From: Caproiciproducens sp. NJN-50 | GTDB taxonomy: Bacteria > Bacillota > Clostridia > Oscillospirales > Acutalibacteraceae | DNA: 64,000 nt | Direction: 5' to 3' | Assembly: GCF_004103755.1 (NCBI RefSeq) | Contig: NZ_CP035283.1 | Location: 2,418,001-2,482,000, forward strand | In this document: in pieces, positions 43,415 to 49,662 of the stretch | Numbering within the stretch: position 1 is the first letter of the stretch | How the letters are laid out: every line of letters starts with the position of its first letter | Position numbers and translations under genes: made by a program | The notes under the pieces: generated by a model | Seen by the model: the letters and a program-made list of their open reading frames with translations, nothing else | Database searches by the model: none | Told to the model about the DNA's origin: nothing

Positions 43415-43855
43415 ATGAGGATTTCTACAAAAGGACGATATGGGCTCGCATCCCTGATCCTTATGGCACAGAAATATTTAAGCCGGGAAAACGTTACCGT
43501 CATTTTTATTTCCGAACAGCTCGGCATCTCAAAGATTTACCTGGAACAGGTCTTTTCCCTGTTGAAACGGGATAACATTGTCATTTCCGTAAAAGGCTCG
43601 CGCGGTGGTTATCGGCTTCTGAAAACACCGGACGCGATCTCCGTTTATGAGGTCTTATCCGCTTTGGAGCCATCCCTCTTTGAAATTACGGAGAGTTCGG
43701 TAGAGGATAAAGCGCCCGAGGTGGAACGGACCATGCAGAAAAAGGTCTTTGACGTTATCAATTCCGCCTTAATCACCGCTCTGAAAAAGATCACATTATA
43801 TGATCTCGCGCGCGATGCGGAAAAGCGGCCTGCCGGATATATGTACTACATTTAA
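43415..43855 (+). CDS. Rrf2-family regulator, cysteine-free (CymR-like)
   Basis: 146 residues. Winged helix at the N-terminus ('MRISTKGRYGL', 'ISEQLGISKIYLEQVFSLLK', 'VKGSRGGYRL'). There is no Cys anywhere, so it cannot hold the Fe-S cluster of IscR/NsrR/RsrR. In Firmicutes the cluster-free member CymR works with cysteine synthase CysK to repress sulfur genes when cysteine is plentiful. Location among metNIQ, metY and a cysK-like gene supports that role. Probable autoregulation through the palindrome on its promoter. Confidence 0.88.
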   Translation: MRISTKGRYGLASLILMAQKYLSRENVTVIFISEQLGISKIYLEQVFSLLKRDNIVISVKGSRGGYRLLKTPDAISVYEVLSALEPSLFEITESSVEDKAPEVERTMQKKVFDVINSALITALKKITLYDLARDAEKRPAGYMYYI

Positions 43856-43922
43856 CGGGCAGCCTTTCCGGGGTGCCGCCGAAACGCACCTCCGTGCTGG
43901 TAAAACAGGGAATCCGATAGTG

Positions 43923-43948
43923 ATGAGGAGCGCTTTGGCGCCCCTCAT
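43923..43948. terminator. Weak hairpin between rrf2 and metY
   Basis: ATGAGG(A)GCGC-TTTG-GCGC(C)CCTCAT stem between the convergent genes, followed on the plus strand only by ATTTGC. Confidence 0.45.
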
Positions 43949-43984
43949 TTGCACTGTCCTTTCGCTTTTAAGTATCTGCTCCTT

Positions 43985-45271
43985 TTAATCCGGAATCGCC
44001 TGATCAAGCGCCTGGCCGATATCCCAGATCAGATCGTCCGGATCTTCCACCCCGATGGAAAGGCGGATGGTTTCCGGCCCGAAGCCCGCCGCGCGCTGCT
44101 CTTCCAGCGTCAATTGCTGGTGGGTTGTGGTAGACGGATGGATAACCAGCGATTTCGCGTCCGCAACATTGGCAAGCTGAGAGAAAATCTGCAGGCTGTC
44201 GATGAACTTCTTTGCTTCATCGACGTTCCCTTTCAGCGAGAATGTAAAGATGGAGCCCGCGCCCCTCGGGAAATATTTCTTTGCGAGGCCATAGTATCTG
44301 TTCGATTTCAGGCCCGGATAGTTGACTTCCCTGACCTTCGGATTGCTGTCGAGATACTCCGCAACTTTTTCCGTGTTGGAAACATGCTTTGCCACGCGGA
44401 GCGACAGAGACTCCAGGCTCTGGATGAACAGCCACGAATTGAATGCGGAAAGCGTCGCGCCGGTGTCGCGCAGAAGCTGCGCGCGGATTTTTGTCACGAA
44501 GGCCGCCGCGCCGAGATCCGCGTATCTGATCCCGTGGTAGCTTTTGTCCGGCTCGGTGAATCCCGGAAATTTTCCGCCGGTCCAGTCGAAGTTGCCGCCG
44601 TCCACGATCACGCCGCCGATGGAAGAACCATGGCCGCCGATGAACTTCGTCGCGGAATGGACGACCACGTTCGCGCCGTGCTCAAACGGGCGGAACAGGT
44701 ATGGGGTCGCGAACGTGTTGTCCACAATGACCGGGATCCCGTGCTTCTTCGCGATTTCACCGACCGCATCGAAATCGATCACGTTGATGCCCGGATTGCC
44801 GAGCGTTTCGTAATAGAGCGCTTTCGTCCTGGGGGTAATTGCCTTTTCAAAGTTGCTCACGTCCTCCGGATCGACAAAAACTGTTTTGACGCCGTATTTC
44901 GGCAGCGTATGCGCGAACAGATTGTAGGTGCCGCCGTACAGCGTGCTGGCGGATACGATCTCGTCTCCCGCGCCGGCAATATTCAGGATGGCGTAAGTGA
45001 CCGCCGCCGCGCCGGACGCGACGCCCAGCCCCGCGGAACCGCCTTCCAGCGCCGCGATGCGCTGTTCAAAAACGTCCGTCGTCGGATTCGTGAGGCGGGA
45101 GTAGATGTTGCCGGGAATCGTCAGCCCGAAGCGTCCTTCCGCCTCGGCGGTGTCCTTGAATACATAAGATGTGGTCTGATAAATCGGGACGGCGCGCGCG
45201 CCCGTCGCCGGGTCCGGCTTCTGCCCCGCCTGTACCTGAAGAGTGTCAAATCCAAATTTTCTCTCGCTCAT
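43985..45271 (-). CDS. metY: O-acetylhomoserine sulfhydrylase / aminocarboxypropyltransferase
   Basis: 428 residues from ATG 45271 (AAAGG upstream). MetY uses PLP to join O-acetylhomoserine with sulfide (giving homocysteine) or methanethiol (giving methionine). Seen: 'YSRLTNPTTD', 'YGGTYNLFAHTLPKYG', 'VDNTFATPYLFRP', Schiff-base Lys in 'HSATKFIGGHG' and the long MetY-specific insertions ('GGNFDWTGGKFPGFT'). Preceded by a Cys/Met-rich leader ORF and a terminator, so expression is probably attenuated. If the nitrogenase-like operon releases methanethiol, MetY is the enzyme that would trap it. Confidence 0.96.
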   Translation of the reverse strand: MSERKFGFDTLQVQAGQKPDPATGARAVPIYQTTSYVFKDTAEAEGRFGLTIPGNIYSRLTNPTTDVFEQRIAALEGGSAGLGVASGAAAVTYAILNIAGAGDEIVSASTLYGGTYNLFAHTLPKYGVKTVFVDPEDVSNFEKAITPRTKALYYETLGNPGINVIDFDAVGEIAKKHGIPVIVDNTFATPYLFRPFEHGANVVVHSATKFIGGHGSSIGGVIVDGGNFDWTGGKFPGFTEPDKSYHGIRYADLGAAAFVTKIRAQLLRDTGATLSAFNSWLFIQSLESLSLRVAKHVSNTEKVAEYLDSNPKVREVNYPGLKSNRYYGLAKKYFPRGAGSIFTFSLKGNVDEAKKFIDSLQIFSQLANVADAKSLVIHPSTTTHQQLTLEEQRAAGFGPETIRLSIGVEDPDDLIWDIGQALDQAIPD

Positions 45272-45322
45272 CGTCAATCAACCTTTCAAAATAATATTCA
45301 TGGATTTCTTGGGAAATGATAT

Positions 45323-45355
45323 AAAAAAGGCCGGCAGGTCTTTGACCTGACAGCC
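45323..45355 (-). terminator. Attenuator terminator between leader ORF and metY
   Basis: On the minus strand a 12-bp stem (45355-45344 with 45340-45329; one mismatch, one G-U), an AAA loop, then TTTTTT (45328-45323). It lies 40 nt after the leader ORF stop and 52 nt before the metY start. A smaller GGCG/CGCC hairpin (45375-45389) lies between the leader stop and this terminator and could act as a pause or antiterminator element. Confidence 0.85.
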
Positions 45356-45394
45356 CTTTTGTCGGTTTGAATGCGGCGTTTTAAGCGCCTGGAT

Positions 45395-45511
45395 CTATTC
45401 CAACAGCAGAAGGGAGCGGTCATGTTCCATTTTGGGCATGCCACAGCACATGATGCACATCGCGCACATCATGCAATCCATTTTGCCGTTGTTGCAAGCC
45501 AGAGCTTTCAT
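45395..45511 (-). CDS. 38-residue Cys/Met-rich leader peptide upstream of metY
   Basis: ATG 45511 to TAG 45395, preceded by AAAGGAGGAG 6 nt upstream, one of the strongest ribosome sites in the window. The 38-residue product has 6 Cys and 8 Met, concentrated in the core 'MDCMMCAMCIMCCGM'. It sits between a consensus promoter and an intrinsic terminator, the layout of a leader peptide whose translation senses charged tRNA-Cys and tRNA-Met. Cys-coding short ORFs act as cysteine attenuators in mycobacteria; that is a parallel, not homology. A metal-binding peptide is the alternative. A second ORF of identical length and similar bias precedes the nitrogenase-like operon. Confidence 0.8.
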   Translation of the reverse strand: MKALACNNGKMDCMMCAMCIMCCGMPKMEHDRSLLLLE

Positions 45512-45525
45512 AGCCGTCTCCTCCT

Positions 45526-45547
45526 TTAATACTAGTTATCATATATG
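45526..45547 (-). promoter_or_regulatory. Operator-like motif in the metY leader
   Basis: Read on the minus strand, 18 of 22 positions match 43372-43393, the operator half covering the rrf2 promoter; shared core ATAANTAGTATTAA. Located 12 nt downstream of the metY-leader -10 box. Confidence 0.5.
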
Positions 45548-45559
45548 CTTTGTATTCAT

Positions 45560-45588
45560 ATAATATTCTGAACATCCGCTTTTGTCAA
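45560..45588 (-). promoter_or_regulatory. Promoter of the metY leader-metY unit
   Basis: Minus strand TTGACA (45588-45583), 17-nt spacer, TATTAT (45565-45560), 48 nt before the leader ORF. Confidence 0.85.
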
Positions 45589-45666
45589 GGTCTTTTCCTA
45601 TAAATATGAGATAAATATTTTCATGGCCGACAGGATGCATAGACGACATGCGGCCGGCAGCTCCAA

Positions 45667-45724
45667 ATGATATCCGGGTTCTATGTCCGTGATAGTCCCA
45701 TAGGATGAATCTATGAAATATCAT
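45667..45724. repeat. Nested inverted repeat upstream of metE
   Basis: Outer arms ATGATAT (45667-45673) and ATATCAT (45718-45724); inner arms CTATG (45681-45685) and CATAG (45699-45703). Could be a regulator site or RNA structure; nothing known matches. Confidence 0.5.
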
Positions 45725-45819
45725 AAAATTTTTGAGTTGGCTACAGCGGCGCTTTTATGGTATCTTAATATGCAATATAAATTATTCATATCATAATTAT
45801 AGGAATAGGGGATTTCGCA

Positions 45820-48090
45820 ATGAGAACATCCGTGATAGGATTTCCGAGGATCGGCTCTCTTCGGGAACTGAAATTTGCATCGGAAAGCTATTTTAAGGGA
45901 GAAAAAGATCCGGAGGAATTATTGTCGGCAGGGAAAGCGCTTCGCGAGAAGCATTGGCGCTTACAGAAAGCCAGCGGCCTTGATTCCATTCCGTCCAACG
46001 ACTTCTCTTTTTACGACGGGATGCTCGATACGGCCGTTTTGCTGAACGCGGTCCCGAAAAGATACCGGGAGCTGGGGCTTGGCGGCCTCGACGAATATTT
46101 CGCAATGGCGAGAGGCTACCAGGGCTCAAACGGAGACGTCAGAGCGCTGGCTATGAAAAAGTGGTTCAACACCAACTATCACTATCTGGTGCCGGAAATA
46201 GAGGATGACACGGCAATCAGCCTCGCGGGCACAAAGGTGTTTGAAGAGTTTTCAGAAGCGATGGCCCTTGGCATTTTAACAAAGCCTGTCGTTATCGGTC
46301 CGTTCACCTTTTTGAAGCTTGCCAAATTTACGGGCAGGAAAAGGGCCGCTGATTTTACCGGCGGCATTGTAAGGGCTTATTCCTCGCTGATCGAAAAGCT
46401 CGCGGCGTCAGGCGCGGAGTGGATCCAATTCGACGAACCGTCGCTGGCGATGGATCAAACTTCGGAAGACGTCTCCCTTTTCAGCGGACTGTACGCGGGA
46501 ATTCTGGAGGCGAAGGGGAAGGCAAAAATTTTGCTGCAGACCTACTTTGGGGACATCCGGGACTGCTACGGGGAAGCGGCCGCGCTTGATTTCGACGGAA
46601 TCGGCCTGGACTTTATCGAGGGAAAGGAAAGCCTCCGGCTGATCCGGGAGAACGGTTTTCCGGATCATAAGACCTTATTTGCGGGCCTTGTGAACGGGAA
46701 GAACATCTGGCGGAACAACTACGCAAAGACGTTGTCGGCAATCGGTGAATTGAAAGGGCACGCGGACCATATCGTCCTCGGGACGTCCTGCTCTCTGCTC
46801 CATGTCCCGTTTACCGTCGAAAATGAAACACAGCTTGACAATACATACAAAAGGCACCTGGCTTTTGCCGTGGAAAAGCTGCGGGAACTCGCCGACCTGA
46901 AAAAGCTGGCTTCCTGCGACCTGCCGTTGGAGACGGATGAATATGCCGTCAATGAGGCTCTGTTTAAAAAAGTGCGGCAGGGCGCGGACAAAACCGTGAG
47001 GGCAAGAATCAACTCCCTTTCTGAGCGGGATTTCACGAGGCTTCCCGTTTTTGCGGAACGTGAAAAGATTCAGAACGAGTTTTTTCATCTGCCGCTTCTT
47101 CCGACAACCACGATCGGTTCCTTCCCGCAGACCGCCGACGTCCGCGCAAACCGCTCCGCTTTCAAGAAAGGGCGGATTTCCGAAAAGCAGTATATGGATT
47201 TCAACAAACAGAAGATCAAAGACTGCATCGAGCTCCAGGAAAAAATCGGGCTGGACGTTCTTGTTCACGGCGAATTCGAGCGAAACGACATGGTTGAATA
47301 TTTCGGCGATCACTTGAACGGATTTCTCTTCACCGAAAAAGCGTGGGTCCAGTCCTATGGCACGCGCTGCGTAAAGCCGCCAATCGTATGGGGAGACGTC
47401 TCACGCCGGCATCCGATCACGGTGGAATATTCAAAATATGCGCAGAGCCTGACGGATCAGTACGTCAAGGGCATGCTGACAGGGCCGGTGACCATACTGA
47501 ACTGGTCTTTTCCAAGAGAAGATATTTCATTAAAGGAATGTGCGTTTCAAATCGCGCTCGCCATCCGGGATGAGGTTCTCGATCTGGAGGCGAACGGGAT
47601 CAAGATGATTCAAATCGACGAAGCCGCCCTGCGGGAAAAGCTGCCGCTGAGAAAGGCCGATTGGCACAGCGGGTATCTCGACTGGGCGATTCCCGCGTTC
47701 CGGCTCGTCCACAGCGGCGTGAAACCGGAAACACAAATCCACACGCACATGTGCTACAGCGAATTCGGCGATATCATAAAAGACATTGACAATATGGACG
47801 CGGACGTGATCACGTTTGAAGCCTCGCGCTCCGATCTGGCTATCATCGACGCCCTGAACGAATGCGGCTTTAAAACCGAAGTGGGGCCGGGCGTCTACGA
47901 CATCCATTCCCCGAGAGTGCCGGCGGTTTCGGAAATTAGAAACACGCTTCATAAAATGCTGGGGAAAATTCCGAAGGAAAAGCTTTGGGTCAATCCGGAC
48001 TGCGGCCTGAAAACGCGGGGATATCGTGAGACCGTATCAAGCCTTGAGCACCTTGTTCAGGCCGCCAAAGAGGCAAGAGGTGAACTGTAA
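45820..48090 (+). CDS. metE: Cobalamin-independent methionine synthase
   Basis: 756 residues, the usual size. Transfers methyl from 5-methyl-tetrahydrofolate (polyglutamate) to homocysteine. N-terminal folate domain begins 'VIGFPRIGSLRELKFA'; C-terminal catalytic domain has 'TTTIGSFPQT', zinc ligands 'HTHMCYSEF' (His, Cys) and 'NPDCGLKTR' (Cys), and 'HGEFERNDMVEYFG'. Stop overlaps the metF start by one base, so the methyl donor enzyme is made together with it. Confidence 0.97.
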   Translation: MRTSVIGFPRIGSLRELKFASESYFKGEKDPEELLSAGKALREKHWRLQKASGLDSIPSNDFSFYDGMLDTAVLLNAVPKRYRELGLGGLDEYFAMARGYQGSNGDVRALAMKKWFNTNYHYLVPEIEDDTAISLAGTKVFEEFSEAMALGILTKPVVIGPFTFLKLAKFTGRKRAADFTGGIVRAYSSLIEKLAASGAEWIQFDEPSLAMDQTSEDVSLFSGLYAGILEAKGKAKILLQTYFGDIRDCYGEAAALDFDGIGLDFIEGKESLRLIRENGFPDHKTLFAGLVNGKNIWRNNYAKTLSAIGELKGHADHIVLGTSCSLLHVPFTVENETQLDNTYKRHLAFAVEKLRELADLKKLASCDLPLETDEYAVNEALFKKVRQGADKTVRARINSLSERDFTRLPVFAEREKIQNEFFHLPLLPTTTIGSFPQTADVRANRSAFKKGRISEKQYMDFNKQKIKDCIELQEKIGLDVLVHGEFERNDMVEYFGDHLNGFLFTEKAWVQSYGTRCVKPPIVWGDVSRRHPITVEYSKYAQSLTDQYVKGMLTGPVTILNWSFPREDISLKECAFQIALAIRDEVLDLEANGIKMIQIDEAALREKLPLRKADWHSGYLDWAIPAFRLVHSGVKPETQIHTHMCYSEFGDIIKDIDNMDADVITFEASRSDLAIIDALNECGFKTEVGPGVYDIHSPRVPAVSEIRNTLHKMLGKIPKEKLWVNPDCGLKTRGYRETVSSLEHLVQAAKEARGEL

Positions 48091-48965
48091 TGCGTACCAG
48101 CGAATTGTTTCAAAGGAAAACCGTGTTTTCCTTTGAAGTCTTCCCTCCGAAAAAGACCGCTTCGATCGATACTATCTATAACGCTCTGCAGAAAATGCGC
48201 GGGCTTTCCCCCGATTTTATCAGCGTCACCTACGGAGCGGCGGGAAGCGCCGGCGATCTGACCGTGAAAATCGCTTCCGACATCCGGACCCGGTACGGTT
48301 TGGAGAGTGTCGCCCATCTCCCATGCATCAATTTCACCAGGGAAAATGTGCTGGAAGTACTGAAAACCTTAAAGCAAAGCGGCATTGAAAACATTCTGGC
48401 CCTGCGAGGAGACATCAGCCCGGACAGCGCTCCCCAAACGGATTTTAAACATGCAAGCGACCTGATTGCGTTCATAAAGGAAAACGGAAACTTCAATGTC
48501 ATCGGGGCATGCTACCCGGAAGGGCATCCTGAGTCGGGAGGGCTTGTCAGGGACATTCAAAACCTGAAAATAAAGGTCGACGCGGGTACGGATCAGCTGA
48601 TTTCCCAGCTTTTTTTCGATAACAGCTGTTTTTATTCTTTTTTGGAACGCACCGAGATTGCAGGGATTCACGTCCCGATCCAGGCGGGGATCATGCCGGT
48701 GACGAACAAAAAGCAGATCGAACGAATGGTTTCTCTCTGCGGAGCGGCACTTCCGAAAAAGTTCGAGACGATCATGGAAAAGTACGGAAGCGACCCGGCT
48801 GCGATGCGCGACGCGGGAATCGCGTACGCCATTGACCAGATCGTGGACCTTATCGCGCAGGGGGTGGACGGCATCCACCTGTATACGATGAACAACTCCT
48901 ACGTTGCGTCGAAAATCAGTGAAGCGGTGTCCAGCCTTCTGAAAGCGAATCAAATTTCAGCGTAA
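48090..48965 (+). CDS. metF: Methylenetetrahydrofolate reductase
   Basis: 291 residues. Makes 5-methyl-THF for MetE. Catalytic Glu in 'SFEVFPPKK', folate/FAD contacts 'SVTYGAAGS', 'LALRGD' and 'QLFFDN'. Begins at ATG 48090 on the last base of the metE stop. No zinc or Fe-S N-terminal extension and no MetV partner visible, so it is of the simple MetF type. Confidence 0.96.
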   Translation: MRTSELFQRKTVFSFEVFPPKKTASIDTIYNALQKMRGLSPDFISVTYGAAGSAGDLTVKIASDIRTRYGLESVAHLPCINFTRENVLEVLKTLKQSGIENILALRGDISPDSAPQTDFKHASDLIAFIKENGNFNVIGACYPEGHPESGGLVRDIQNLKIKVDAGTDQLISQLFFDNSCFYSFLERTEIAGIHVPIQAGIMPVTNKKQIERMVSLCGAALPKKFETIMEKYGSDPAAMRDAGIAYAIDQIVDLIAQGVDGIHLYTMNNSYVASKISEAVSSLLKANQISA

Positions 48966-48998
48966 AAGATGAAGCTTTTACCGTCCGCAAATTTTTTC

Positions 48999-49027
48999 TT
49001 GACATTTATCGGCGAATCCGTTATAAT
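48999..49027 (+). promoter_or_regulatory. Consensus promoter of the nitrogenase-like operon
   Basis: TTGACA (48999-49004), exact 17-nt spacer, TATAAT (49022-49027): a perfect sigma-A consensus, the strongest in the window. A promoter of this strength before tandem terminators fits control by attenuation and repression. Confidence 0.9.
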
Positions 49028-49053
49028 TGCCGTAACGCGATTTCAAATGTAAG

Positions 49054-49076
49054 CATATATAAATAATATGTTTTAA
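49054..49076. promoter_or_regulatory. Operator-like palindrome in the nitrogenase-like promoter
   Basis: CATAT, 7-nt spacer, ATATG (49054-49070) continuing GTTTTAA. Resembles the motif at 45526-45547 (shared CATATAT start and TAA end) and has the same 7-nt spacer as the rrf2 palindrome. Candidate Rrf2 site; weaker than the other two. Confidence 0.4.
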
Positions 49077-49077
49077 C

Positions 49078-49136
49078 GACTGACCGGAAAACCGGAGGCC
49101 GGGCACTGGTACCTCGTACTTTGCCCGGCGTTTTTT
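49078..49136 (+). ncRNA. Leader RNA element copy 1 with terminator
   Basis: A 21-nt block (49078-49098, GACTG then hairpin ACCGG-AAAA-CCGG then AGG) runs directly into a terminator: GCCGGGCA / TGCCCGGC stem (49098-49129) and TTTTTT (49131-49136). The same 21-nt block recurs without change at 49571-49591 before a different terminator stem. The pairing of a conserved hairpin with a variable terminator suggests a protein- or ligand-responsive attenuator. I could not match it to a known riboswitch, T-box or ANTAR/RAT element. Confidence 0.7.
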
Positions 49137-49170
49137 ATAACGGCTTTGGAAGGATAAGGAGAGATACAGG

Positions 49171-49287
49171 ATGAAGTGCATGGCTGCTGTTTCAGGACGG
49201 AAAAACAATATGATGTGCATGATGTGCTGTATGCGAATGTCTAAAACGGGCAATTCGTTTCACTTGTTATGTCCAAGGTTAAATTGA
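49171..49287 (+). CDS. 38-residue Cys/Met-rich leader peptide of the nitrogenase-like operon
   Basis: ATG 49171 to TGA 49287, with AAGGAGAG upstream. 38 residues, 5 Cys and 8 Met, with the core 'MMCMMCCMRM'. It matches the metY leader ORF in length (38 codons), start (MK), Cys/Met bias and distance to the next terminator (about 40 nt), though the rest of the sequence differs. Likely a translation-coupled sensor of Cys/Met supply. A short metal-binding peptide remains possible. Confidence 0.72.
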   Translation: MKCMAAVSGRKNNMMCMMCCMRMSKTGNSFHLLCPRLN

Positions 49288-49327
49288 TGATGGATTCCGT
49301 ATGCCGCACAGGGATGTAAAGCATATG

Positions 49328-49363
49328 AAAGCTCATGGGTCAATTGGCCTGTGAGCTTTTTTT
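49328..49363 (+). terminator. Attenuator terminator after the second Cys/Met leader ORF
   Basis: AAAGCTCA / TGAGCTTT stem (49328-49335, 49352-49359) with inner GG/CC pairs and TTTTT to 49363, about 40 nt past the leader ORF stop and before the YezD-like gene. Confidence 0.8.
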
Positions 49364-49404
49364 CATCCATGAAACCGAGCTATTCGAAAAGGGCGGTGAA
49401 TGCC

Positions 49405-49557
49405 ATGCTGGAAAAGGATACTGGTTGTCATAACGCGGAGATTTATCAAAAATTGTTGGAGTACATAAAAGATATCCGATACGGTTCTATCGTAGTGGTG
49501 ATCCAGGACGGCAAAATAGTCCAGATCGAAAAAAACGAGAAAGTGAGATTTATTTAA
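49405..49557 (+). CDS. YezD-family (DUF2292) small protein
   Basis: 50 residues from ATG 49405 (GGGCGGTGA upstream). The core 'LLEYIKDIRYGSIVVVIQDGKIVQIEKNEKVRF' region matches the YezD/DUF2292 family, small beta-rich proteins often found beside sulfur assimilation genes. Function unknown. Lies between two terminators in the leader of the nitrogenase-like operon, so it is expressed only when the first two attenuators are read through. Confidence 0.8.
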   Translation: MLEKDTGCHNAEIYQKLLEYIKDIRYGSIVVVIQDGKIVQIEKNEKVRFI

Positions 49558-49570
49558 AAAAATCGAAACG

Positions 49571-49630
49571 GACTGACCGGAAAACCGGAGGTCGGGTTGG
49601 GCTGAAAAACGCCTGGCCCGGCCATTTTTA
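49571..49630 (+). ncRNA. Leader RNA element copy 2 with terminator
   Basis: Exact second copy of the 21-nt hairpin block (49571-49591), continuing into a 12-bp stem with G-U pairs (49591-49602 with 49611-49622) and a TTTTT tract. It stands immediately before the NifB-like gene. The terminator sequences of the two copies differ while the upstream hairpin is identical, which argues that the hairpin is the recognised part. Confidence 0.7.
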
Positions 49631-49662
49631 TTTTCAACTTGGACAGAAGAGGGTGGTATGAA

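Larger units (their letters stand above)
45512..45819. other. Divergent control region between metY leader and metE
   Basis: 308 nt without a gene. It holds the metY-leader promoter (45560-45588, minus), an Rrf2-operator-like motif (45526-45547) and a nested inverted repeat (45667-45724). AT-rich sequence before metE contains TATGGT/TATCTT-like boxes near 45760, but no clear consensus promoter. I see no SAM, cobalamin or T-box leader for metE. Confidence 0.6.

Noticed and set aside
43985..45319. 456-codon open frame antisense to metY
   Set aside because: Shadow of metY; no ribosome site and an arginine-rich translation without domain features.
48966..49030. SAM-type or cobalamin riboswitch in the nitrogenase-like leader
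   Set aside because: No conserved box of either class found; the structured part resolves into the repeated hairpin-terminator element.
49171..49287. RiPP precursor peptide modified by the nearby radical SAM protein
   Set aside because: The radical SAM protein is clearly NifB-like and has no SPASM or peptide-recognition domain. The twin ORF before metY has no radical SAM gene near it.
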